Source of the DNA: Rotaria socialis
Lineage: Eukaryota > Rotifera > Eurotatoria > Philodinida > Philodinidae
Direction of reading: 5' to 3'
Assembly (NCBI GenBank): GCA_905331475.1
Contig: CAJNYU010004256.1
Location: forward strand, 1-64,000
DNA length: 64,000 bases
The translations under genes and the position numbers were made by a program. A model generated the notes under the pieces. It did not search any database. It saw nothing but the letters and a program-made list of their open reading frames with translations, and was not told the DNA's origin. Positions within the stretch are counted from its first letter, which is position 1; every line of letters starts with the position of its first letter. Below, piece by piece: positions 37,301 through 46,849 of the stretch.

Positions 37301-40300
37301 TTATGTGGCAAAATTCTTCAAACGGTTGCAAACTTTTACTCAATTTGAATTTCATGAACAACAAAACCTATTAAAATCCTTCATTTTTTTATGACGTATA
37401 GGATTCTAGAATAAAAGCGTAATACAATGATTTTTTCAATGCTCGTCATTATTTTGGTTATATATTTACACAAAAAACAAGCAAACTCTCTAAAATAAAA
37501 CAAAGCATTTACAAAGAAAACATGTTTGTTAACTCAATGACTATTTTAATTGATTAGTAATTTTGATATAACTGATATTCTTCTCCTAGTTTGCTAGCAT
37601 GAAGAAATACCAATATTTTTCGAGCTTTTTATTCATATTGATTTGTAGTTATTCAATATTTTAGTTTGTCTCACTTCGTTGTCCTACTTTTCGATACTTT
37701 CTAAAAGCTCAAACACCAATTAGCTTTGTAGCATTGTGTTCAAGTTCACTTTGAAAGATAAAATATGTCTGATGGTATCGAAAGTTACATCTATTCCGTA
37801 ATTTCAGTGCTAATTCTAAAATATCTACTGATTCTTGAGTTATTTTTGTCTTACTGTTAATCGTAATATTTCTTTCACCAAAGTTTCATATAAACGAATA
37901 GATACTCGCGACGAAAATATTTATGGCTCATTGAAGAATAATGGATTTTAACATCGTTTTAGACTATTAATACTAAATTTAATTTGCCAAAACAATAATA
38001 AATCACTATTACTCTAGAGATATTTGAATTGAACTAACGAATTATTTCAGTATTTTTTAAGGATCTATAGAAAAAGAATACTGAACCAATTTCAATTTTT
38101 CGAACGAAGTCCATTATTATTTGTGAAAGATTTGATAGAGTTGAATGATTTAGACATATTTTTAAAGATTTTTTTGTTAACATATGTATGATGTACAATA
38201 CTACAAGAATAATTACTATAGTTTTTCTTACTTTACATGATCGTCGTAAAATCATCACTAATTTTTCCATTAATTGATTTAAATAAAGTAAAACACCATC
38301 ACTCAGCGATGATGATAATCTCATAACAGCTCGCATAACATATTCATTTTCATATGATTTATCCGATGTTAATATTCGAAAGAAATTATCATACATCGCT
38401 TGAGCATAAGGAATCAAATCATCTTTTGTTATTCTATAATTAAAGTGAGGACCAAAAAATACAACGATTGAGTTATTTTATTGAAAAATCTTACAATGTA
38501 AATTTTTGATCAGCAGAACTGCGAACAAGTAGTAAACGTTCAATCGCATGTGCTGCATATGTTTGTAAAACCATATTATTAGATGAGAGAAATCGAACAC
38601 ATTCAGGTATTGAAATGAGCAATGCATCACGGCCAATTTGATTTCGAACATCAATTAAAAACTTTAAACAATCAGCTTTTATTAATGGTAAACTATCAAC
38701 TAAAATACAAAATAATTCTTTCTTATAAAATAGAAATCTTAAAACTCAACATACTATCTTTATTTTGAAGTTCAGGTAGTATACTACTTGAATAAATTGC
38801 TTGAATATTGATCAATGAACTTGTTTTTGTTATACCAAACTAAAATGAAAGGATTTTCTTCTGAATCAAATAGGCAATATTTGTTATAAACCTTTTGTGT
38901 CTCGCCTTTTGATGCAAGTGCTAACACAAGAAAAATACATGTATCTTTTTTTAACCAATTTTGCTTTGGATTTTGTAAATATTCCTAAAATAAACAAAAT
39001 CTACAATAACAGATCATCCAACATTTATAAAAAAAAAAAAAAGTTAAGCATTAGATATAAAAATGAGGATTATTAACGTAAATAAAGATACTTAGAGATA
39101 GCAATTCGCACTTTTCCATGATGTTTTTATTTTTGAGAAACATTCAATGTTCTAGATAAACTGCAATAGTTTTCTTTCTCATACAAAAAGTAAAAACGAA
39201 TTACTGAAGGATCGAAAATTGTCCTAACACTGTGACAAGAAAATGTTGTCTATACTCTAACAATAGATGAATAGATCTGGGTCTTTAATTCTTGAACTAC
39301 TTTTGTTTTGTTTGTTTATGTCATAATTGAGTAGTGATAAATGAATTCTCAGAAGTGCGCCAATAAGGTTTCTGTCTCTAAAGCACACTCACAGGGATTT
39401 CACTCATTGACTAAAACTAAATAAAGATTTGCTAGTAATTTCAAAAAATTAAAAACATTTCTGCAATTTTTGAATACATTTATTATTGTTCAGTGAAGAT
39501 TCTATATTCACTAAATATTTTGCATCGTTTTTGCATATATCATATATACCGGTATATACTGTTTGTCTATTATTGATGAAAGTGGACAAGACTCTCGCTA
39601 AACCATTAAGAAAAATCTTATTAATAAAGAACAGAAATTGCTAATAGATATTATTGCATATAAAATTCTATTTCTGCCTTAGACAACCGTCCCATAAGTT
39701 CCGCCTATTTATAATACGATCGTTCTATATTCATTGTTATCGTTAGCATGAAATACTAATTGATAAATGAGATTTTCTAAGAGACTAACGTAAGAGGGAT
39801 TATATAATCTAGAATAAATTTTTATTTAGTAATTAATACTTTCAGAAAAGAAAAATTATTCTTTTAAATTATGCAATAAAGCTGATAATTTTGAGACAGC
39901 GTGAATTATACGTTAGAAATAAAAATCAATAATTTACTTTCTGCATAGAATCTATATATTGACTACAAATTGAAACAACTTGTGATTCAAAAAAGATGCA
40001 CAGTGCTTGAAGAAAATCACAAGCAGCTCGTCGTCGTGTTGCTGAATCTAAATAACGAACAAAAACAAAAACAAAACTACAAACGTTCACATTTCTACAT
40101 ATTAGAAATAACTAGAACCTGATTTTTCAATATCTTTTCGAATATATTCTTCTGGATTATCTTCAAATTCTTCGACATCTGATGCTAAATTAAAATAAAG
40201 CTCATTCAAAAATTTAAACAAAGAAGTGAGTTCCTTACTTCGCAGAAATAAATTTGGTAAAATAACTTGTTCACATACAATTTTTAATGTATCGCCACCC

Positions 40301-43300
40301 TCAAACATGCTACAATGATGACTACGAGCAGCTAATGTTGACAAAAATTTCATTGCTGTACCAATAAGCTTAAAATATAATGATAATGATCAACTCAACA
40401 AAAACACAACGTCGAATAAAATATCTTACTTCATCATAAGATGATGAAAGATCTAATCGTGTTAATAAAGACCAAATAACTAATGCAAATTGTTGTGTAT
40501 ATGGTTTAAATTCATCGCTGTAATTGTCTGCATAAAGTGCTACAGCACGACATATTTCAGTTTTTACTTGATCTAAAATTCCTGGATCATTATTCTACAC
40601 AAAAATAATAAAAACAATTAGATCAAATCCAGTTTTGAAATAGATTTTTTTACATTTGAATGAAGTTTTGGATAATCATACGACAGAAGTGTCAGAAAAT
40701 GTGTCATATAAATATCTATATTATCTTCAAAATGCTCAGGTAATTCCTACAAGGTAAACACCACACGAAAATTATATTTGAAAATTTCTTAAATGAATAT
40801 TTTAAATTACTTACTTGAGCATTGAGATCATAGAAGATTTTTATGATAACATATAATGAATTAAAGATATTCTTCATTTCAATTGGATCAGATTCTTTTT
40901 GTGGAAAATAAGCCATTAAAGACTAAAATTTTTCAACAAAAATATCGATGATCAATTCAATTTGGAGATTGAATTGTCTTACTTTAAATAGTTCCGTAAA
41001 AGCAGGTGCAAATTTTTCAAGAACTAATTTAATTTCTAACCATAGTTCATCGGATTTTTGTTCATATCTGTATCGTTCAAAAAGTGAATGTGCAGTTTTT
41101 AAAACTCCATTTATTGATTGAAATGAATTCGATGATTGTTGTTGGAATTGTTTTATCATTGTATCAAGTAGTGTTGCCCAACGATTAGGAAAATCAGATC
41201 TACCAATAACTGTTATTGCATCAGATAATTGTTCCTGAATATGTTCAGGTGATCGTGTCATTAAATCAATAATATGTTCTTTTATATGATTACGATCCCG
41301 AATTGATATAGTATTTGATTCATCAAGTGATGGCCAGTTACGTTTTATAAAATTTTTAAATGTAATTACCGATGCACGACGAAGTTCATCTGGTGTTGTT
41401 GATCTTTCGCATAAAGTTAATAAAAGAGATGTGTAATTTTCATTTCGTTCGATTTGTTTTAAAGTCTTTTCAGCTAAAATAAATAAAATTATAATCGTAA
41501 ACTTCAATTTTAAGTAGAATATCAAAAATTCTAGATACATTCGTCGCTTATTTATTCAAAAAAGTTCGAAGCACTAAATTTTTGAAAAACCTTATGTTGC
41601 ACAAGAACTATAACTTTCGAGAAACATTCTCCACTATCTCTGAAAGCAATGAATGAACTGAATTCTCTTTGTATTGCGTCATTGAAATAGAGTCCTGCAG
41701 GTTAAGACTTTTTTGTACCCTAACCCTGCCCTATAGTAAAACTTAGTACCCTTGCCCTGCCCTACGACATTCTTACCCTAGCCCTACCCTACTCTATAGA
41801 CTTCGTAACCTTGTCCTGTCCTGTCCTAGGGACTGTGTACCCTTACCCTACCCTATCACAGAGATTTTTCATTTTACACCCTATCATATCCTTAGAGTTT
41901 CAGGTCCAAGTAAAAGTTAGCGTAAAGTTTTTCTTCACTTTGTTTCAATATATTTTATTGATTTTCAACGAAAATCAAATACAAAATGAATAAATATTTC
42001 GAAAGTTTCTTAAAAATAAAATGTCATTTACAACATCACCATTTTAATTTTGCCTTCTCTCTTCCAAAACTCGCCAGTTTGCACTAAAAATACGTTCATG
42101 TTGAGATTATTTCGAAGACATTTTTTATTACATTTACATGCACATTTACTAGACAAATAATCAAAAGTGACTGAACTCGTCAGCTTAGGTAAAAATAGTA
42201 CTAAACAATAGGCCATTGTTTTCCATTCGTTGTTATTCTACCCTTTCGATTTAGATTATGATATCACTCTTTACACTGTTTTTGATCAAAAAGATGTCTG
42301 AAATATATATTAAGTTCTACTCTATAAAATTTTTATTTGTATGAGCTACATCCTACTTATACCCTAAATATTTTTTTGTAACCTTAACCTGCCCTGGCCT
42401 GCAGGACTCTACACTGAAACAAATCTGGTCAAAGCATTTTAGAACACTTGGCTTTGTAAATCTTCAAATAAAATCAACTTTTAATACATCATCACGAATA
42501 TCACTCTTTGTACTAGTAAAACGGATATTAACCGTACTCTCTAATTTTTCTTCCAATTAAAAATACCTAGTAGTAAACGCAAACTTACATCACTCAATGG
42601 TGAAAATGACAACTTGCTTTTTGTAGGCATTACTCCTTCTGATAAGAAAAAAATAGTGCATTCATTCAAAAATCGATATTACAAAGTTTGACATGTCTCT
42701 AAAGACTTTTGCGCAGCGTATTATGATATTCGTTTAGTAGATGCTTCATTCTAAAATTTGATAACTGTAAAACTACTCTCATTCTGTATGACGAAGTATT
42801 TCATGTAATGATACCGTAAATGTTCATATATTCAGTTATCAATCAGATTTTATTTGTTGTTCCTCACAAAAGGAAAACTGAAATTTGCGCGCTAAAAAAC
42901 GTTTTTGTTCTGTTTATTTTCAATTTGAACGTCGAATAAATTTTGTAAGTTAGTGTATAAAAACCTTGTCTTTTCAACAACTAAGCAAAGTATCAGAGAT
43001 AAAAAGTATCTAATGATCAATGAGCAGTAAAGCTACTACTCAATATTGAAATATCTATCTAGGTACTTGTGAAATCGTTTTGACGAAGAGTCTTGAAATG
43101 TTTTGCTGATTTCTTTTTAATGAATCATGAATGCGCATCTATCAGTCGGTTTAATCTTCATTTACAGTGACATCTTATTATTATGTATGCATGTGTCGGC
43201 GCAAAAATGTTGTCATTATTGTTCTGACAACTGCTATCTGTTTTGTGCATTATTAATGTTGCAATTATAGAAGTATGGTAGCCTGTATGTGGATCGACAA

Positions 43301-43716
43301 AATAAACCAGAATGAATGTTCTCGTGAAAAGCAATCTTATGGTCGCCCAATTCACATTCACGGAACTTCTTCAAAATATAAATACGTACAACTCTTTGTC
43401 TGAGATATATTTTAAAAAAAGGCTAAGATTGCTTAACTAATCTGTGAATAGTTTCAACCTTGCCAAAGGATGCAATATTTTTTTCCATCAAGATAAACAT
43501 TATTCTTGATGTGGCGACTTGCTACCAAGTCACATCTACACAGCGTGTATCGAACAAGCCAATACAATTACCAAAAATTTAGTTTTTAATCATTTTATTT
43601 TAACAGCTACACACAGGTTTGAAGAACTTACCTTCCAATCGTTCATTCGTATTCGCTGATAATGTTTTACGTAGATAAGTTGACAGTGCTTCAAGATTTT
43701 GATCAGTGATTTCCAT
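34311..43716 (-). CDS. CSE1L: Exportin-2 (CSE1L/CAS), importin-alpha re-export receptor
   Basis: Many-exon gene running from ATG 43716 (MEITDQNLEALSTYLRKTLS) to the stop at 34311 (ALANVTLT), about 960 residues, the normal family length. Seen in order: the importin-beta N-terminal region (RLEAEKTLKQIERNENY, FKNFIKRNWPSL), QEQLSDAITVIGRSDFPNRW, GVLKTAHSLFERYRYE, EEFEDNPEEYIRKDIEKS, RRRAACDFLQALCIFF, TYAAHAIERLL, NEYVMRAVMRLSSSLSDG, NFNHYLFETITVLI, RSGNIPALSRLLEAYIEKAG, and the C-terminal GYTPAFSRLAFAKK. All are positions typical of CSE1/CAS HEAT-repeat proteins, which carry importin-alpha out of the nucleus with RanGTP. Introns are bimodal: about 50-60 nt (one in-frame at about 40188-40241) and long ones at 41474-43631 (2.16 kb, with a transposable element), about 38990-39938, 37075-38230 and 34580-35955. 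It lies 66 bp downstream of a POLR2F copy. Confidence 0.95.
41688..42411. mobile_element. hAT-like non-autonomous element in CSE1L intron 1
   Basis: The 724-bp element starts TAGAGTCCTGCAGG and ends with its reverse complement CCTGCAGGACTCTA. It is flanked by an imperfect 8-bp direct repeat, CATTGAAA (41680-41687) and CACTGAAA (42412-42419). An 8-bp target duplication and YAGAG-type ends fit the hAT superfamily. No transposase is present; the only inner frame, 42028-42216 (minus, 62 residues, Cys/Lys-rich), may be a relic or chance. It carries an internal CCCTA-rich minisatellite. Confidence 0.7.
41714..41865. repeat. CCCTA-rich minisatellite inside the hAT-like element
   Basis: About five units of roughly 31 bp, each starting with two or three blocks of the type TACCCTTACCCTACCCTA and ending in a short AT/GA-rich segment. 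A related single block (TAACCTTAACCTGCCCTG) lies at the other end of the element near 42379-42396. The strand is strongly C-rich compared with the surrounding AT-rich DNA. Confidence 0.75.
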
Positions 43717-43740
43717 TGTATTTAATACTCAGTTTTATAT

Positions 43741-43756
43741 CTGAAATAAAATTATT
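43741..43756 (-). promoter_or_regulatory. Putative trans-splice acceptor before CSE1L
   Basis: Minus strand reads AATTTTATTTCAG, then a 24-nt leader, then the CSE1L ATG. It begins only about 41 nt after the stop codon of the upstream POLR2F copy, leaving no room for a separate promoter and 5' exon. Confidence 0.6.
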
Positions 43757-43782
43757 TACAAATATTAAAAACACAAACAACT

Positions 43783-44455
43783 TTAATCAGTTAGAATAAG
43801 TTCATCAATACTCCAATCTTCGTAACTTCCATCAGGTAAATAACGTCGAATAATCATTGGAATTTTCTTTTCTTTTAATTCTCTCATTGCAATTTGCAAT
43901 GGATCTGTTTCACCATCGGGTTCAACCATCAATGGTGCACACATAGCTATTTGCAATGCTCGTGTACCTAATACACGTGCTCGTTCATATTTAGTCATAT
44001 ATGGTGTTGTGGTTCGTTTTGATGGATCAGTTCTCAAAGCTGCTNTAACTTCCATCAGGTAAATAACGTCGAATAATCATTGGAATTTTCTTTTCTTTTA
44101 ATTCTCTCATTGCAATTTGCAATGGATCTGTTTCACCATCGGGTTCAACCATCAATGGTGCACACATAGCTATTTGCAATGCTCGTGTACCTAATACACG
44201 TGCTCGTTCATATTTAGTCATATATGGTGTTGTGGTTCGTTTTGATGGATCAGTTCTCAAAGCTGCTTGAGCAGCATTAGCATCATCTTCATTAAAAATT
44301 TCCATTCGATCATCGCCTTGTAATTGTTGTTTGTCTGTTTGTGCATTTTGATCACCGTCTGGATCTTGATCATCTTCATTGAATTCATCGTCGTCTATGT
44401 CATCATCCATACCCATATCACCGCCTCCATCGTCAAAATCACCATCGTCAGCCAT
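43783..44455 (-). CDS. POLR2F: RNA polymerase subunit RPB6 (POLR2F), copy 1, split by an assembly seam
   Basis: RPB6 is a small subunit shared by RNA polymerases I, II and III. The frame opens [19 protein letters not shown] (acidic N-terminal half) and continues into the conserved core ([40 protein letters not shown]). It is intronless, as is the second copy. An N at 44045 is preceded and followed by the same 222 bp (43823-44044 and 44046-44267). If one of these is dropped, 43783-43822 plus 44046-44455 gives exactly 450 bp, a 149-residue protein identical to copy 2. So this is most likely one intact gene in a faulty assembly rather than a tandem pair. A good 3' splice site (CTATTCTTTTTCAG) touches the ATG. 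CSE1L starts 66 bp downstream. Confidence 0.9.
43823..44267. other. Assembly seam: N flanked by an exact 222-bp duplication
   Basis: The bases 43823-44044 recur without a difference I could see as 44046-44267, with a single N between. This is typical of two contig ends that overlap but were joined with a placeholder instead of being merged. It breaks the reading frame of POLR2F copy 1 artificially. Confidence 0.85.
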
Positions 44456-45719
44456 CTGAAAAAGAATAGTCTAGTAAAAGATAATATATAGTATATAGTC
44501 AGTTAGTCAGTCTGAATGAAACAAGAAAAGAAAAAGAATTCTATGACATAATGATCTCATTTTTATGTCGATCCATGCATTATTGAACAATAACTTGTCA
44601 GTACAAAAGGAGATATTTGAATTAGTCATCGCTATTCTGCGAAGTATTTTCAAGACATAAATTTCATGAAATTCTTTAATAGCTTTTACCCAGTTGGCCA
44701 TTCTAAACAATGCTCACAACAGCAATGACGAAACTCTTTTTATGGTCCTACCTGATATGAATGTTAATTTCGATTTGATGAAATTCAGCTATTCCAGAAA
44801 TACAATAATATTAATAGAGGGCGCTAAGTAATATCATTATCATTTTGAATTACTATATATTTTTAAATATAATTGTTCATATCTGTCATCATGTTGAATA
44901 TTGGAGTAAAACAAATTTTTCAATAACTTCAATTTATATTTGATATAGAACAGAAGTTGTTTCGAAATTAAATCAAGTAAAAGTACTAGAAGAGAATTTC
45001 GAATGTGACCTCTTCTGATTTTCTAAACGTATTCATTATTGTGCGCAGTGTGCACAAAACGTCAAAACAGGTGTGAGAGATCGATTCCCATGATGATGCG
45101 TCCGGTTTGAGTTTTTTTCATGAATGCGCCACGTTTTTTAATTCATGTTATTATACACATGTTGAAAACAACAGAATCTGCACAACTGATTGTAGTTCAA
45201 TTAGTCACGAAAATACTTGCCTACCTGATATACAAAAAATTCATTGTGTTAGAAAGTATACCGAATAGAAAAACTATTCCAAAATAATTCAAATGAGGTT
45301 ATCGAGTATTTTTTATGATCATCATAATAACAAGATTTTTCTGTCTATGCATTCATATCAGTATAAAATATGAGTTATTCACATCACATTTCACAACAAA
45401 TCAAATTATACGACAGAATCTGATAAGAACATCTAAAAATACATCACTGTCACATATTTCAAAAGTCGCGATTGGTTTTCTCGTGAAATTTAACTTTGTC
45501 ATTTGTATGTAATACAAGTTAATTTTGAAAGATTATAATATAATAAATCACTTTAGTACGAGTGTTTTTTACATTACCGGTTGATAAAAATATATAACAC
45601 TGCAAGATACTCGAAAAACGTTAATGCAATAAAAATCCAATGTCGTCTACGATTGATGATGATCAACACATCAAATTTCAAAAGTCAAATTTTGAAATGC
45701 AAGGATAATCCTTTGGCAT
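44456..45719. other. Interval without recognised gene between POLR2F copy 1 and orphan exons
   Basis: On the minus strand there are several splice-like sites, including two ATATCAG/GTAGG donors (near 44752 and 45231), and a 67-residue frame at 44507-44710. Nothing resembles a known protein. A short palindrome (ATTTCAAAA spaced from TTTTGAAAT) lies near 45676-45697. The region may hold an untranslated leader exon of POLR2F copy 1 or debris from the local duplication. Confidence 0.4.
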
Positions 45720-46008
45720 TTAATTGAGGAATTTTTCTAAAAGTTCGATTTGTTTATCAATGCGAGCGAATTGTAAAAGATGCCATTCATAATTTTGTAG
45801 TCTGTCAAATAAAGATTCGAACAAGACCTAAAAATGCAATTTAGCTCATGAGAGAAGAAAACTATATAGAATTACAAATCTATACACGACACATCATTGA
45901 TAATAATATGATGATATCGATTTTGAAATTGACTTTCAGCACATATGATGAAGCTTCAAATAAAATTGTTTGATCCGAATCTTTTGGTGAATCTGAAAAC
46001 CACGCCTT
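45720..46008 (-). pseudogene. Orphan pair of terminal exons of an unknown gene
   Basis: On the minus strand two consecutive exon-like segments are read in phase: 46008-45934 (after TTCTAG; KAWFSDSPKDSDQTILFEAS) and 45827-45720 (after TTTTTAG; VLFESLFDRLQNYEWHLLQF and on to KQIELLEKFLN, then stop). The second looks like an amphipathic coiled-coil tail. No start codon or upstream exon is found before POLR2F copy 2, which begins about 230 bp upstream. It may be the end of a gene truncated by the POLR2F duplication or misassembly. The first donor (GTCAAT) is weak. I do not recognise the family. Confidence 0.35.
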
Positions 46009-46236
46009 CTAGAATGAAAACTGAACTACTATTGAATACGATACTAGCTTTTCTAGAAGTATACATGACTATGGAGGCTAATAACGGCTAATTATTTGGG
46101 GTTTTTCTAGTATTGATGAAATATTACATAATTACGTATTCTTCCTAAAGGTGTCGATAACGAAAATTTCTATCGTTCACTTCGAATAATTTCATCGTTT
46201 ATTCGATACAAACAAATAACAATAAAACAAACAACT

Positions 46237-46686
46237 TTAATCAGTTAGAATAAGTTCATCAATACTCCAATCTTCATAACTTCCATCAGGTAAATAACGT
46301 CGAATAATCATTGGAATTTTCTTTTCTTTTAATTCTCTCATTGCAATTTGCAATGGATCTGTTTCACCATCGGGTTCAACCATCAATGGTGCACACATAG
46401 CTATTTGCAATGCTCGTGTACCTAATACACGTGCTCGTTCATATTTAGTCATATATGGTGTTGTGGTTCGTTTTGATGGATCAGTTCTCAAAGCTGCTTG
46501 AGCAGCATTAGCATCATCTTCATTAAAAATTTCCATTCGATCATCGCCTTGTAATTGTTGTTTGTCTGTTTGTGCATTTTGATCACCGTCTGGATCTTGA
46601 TCATCTTCATTGAATTCATCGTCGTCTATGTCATCATCCATACCCATATCACCGCCTCCATCGTCAAAATCACCATCGTCAGCCAT
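46237..46686 (-). CDS. POLR2F: RNA polymerase subunit RPB6 (POLR2F), copy 2
   Basis: Intact single-exon frame of 149 residues, slightly longer than human RPB6 through an extended acidic N-terminus ([20 protein letters not shown]). The conserved core [20 protein letters not shown] and the C-terminal [12 protein letters not shown] are complete, so it should assemble into RNA polymerases I-III. It differs from copy 1 by a single silent change in a Tyr codon (TAT here, TAC there), while the sequences outside the frame are unrelated apart from about 12 bases after the stop. It lies 163 bp after the SYNRG stop on the same strand, and a 3' splice-like TATCTTTTAG directly precedes the ATG. Confidence 0.95.
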   Translation of the reverse strand: MADDGDFDDGGGDMGMDDDIDDDEFNEDDQDPDGDQNAQTDKQQLQGDDRMEIFNEDDANAAQAALRTDPSKRTTTPYMTKYERARVLGTRALQIAMCAPLMVEPDGETDPLQIAMRELKEKKIPMIIRRYLPDGSYEDWSIDELILTD

Positions 46687-46700
46687 CTAAAAGATACGGA
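46687..46700 (-). promoter_or_regulatory. Putative trans-splice acceptor at the POLR2F copy 2 ATG
   Basis: Minus strand CCGTATCTTTTAG is followed directly by ATG. It lies in the 163-bp gap after SYNRG; no donor exon is visible between the two genes. Confidence 0.45.
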
Positions 46701-46849
46701 AAACAAAGAAATTCTCCACAAATGATAGCTTCCAATCAAATTTAAATTGAAAATAATAAATATATTGATAATGAAAAACAAAAATATAGAATGTTCACTG
46801 TACACAAAAACAAATTCAAAAACTACTGGGGATCAAAAAAAGAAGAATT

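Noticed and set aside
41714-41865. Interstitial telomere
   Set aside because: The CCCTA-like blocks are irregular, sit in about 31-bp units and lie wholly inside a transposable element with a target duplication, so a telomere fusion is unlikely.
44507-44710. 67-residue minus-strand frame upstream of POLR2F copy 1
   Set aside because: It looked like a possible upstream coding exon, but no phase joins it to POLR2F and no family is recognised; kept only as part of an unexplained interval.
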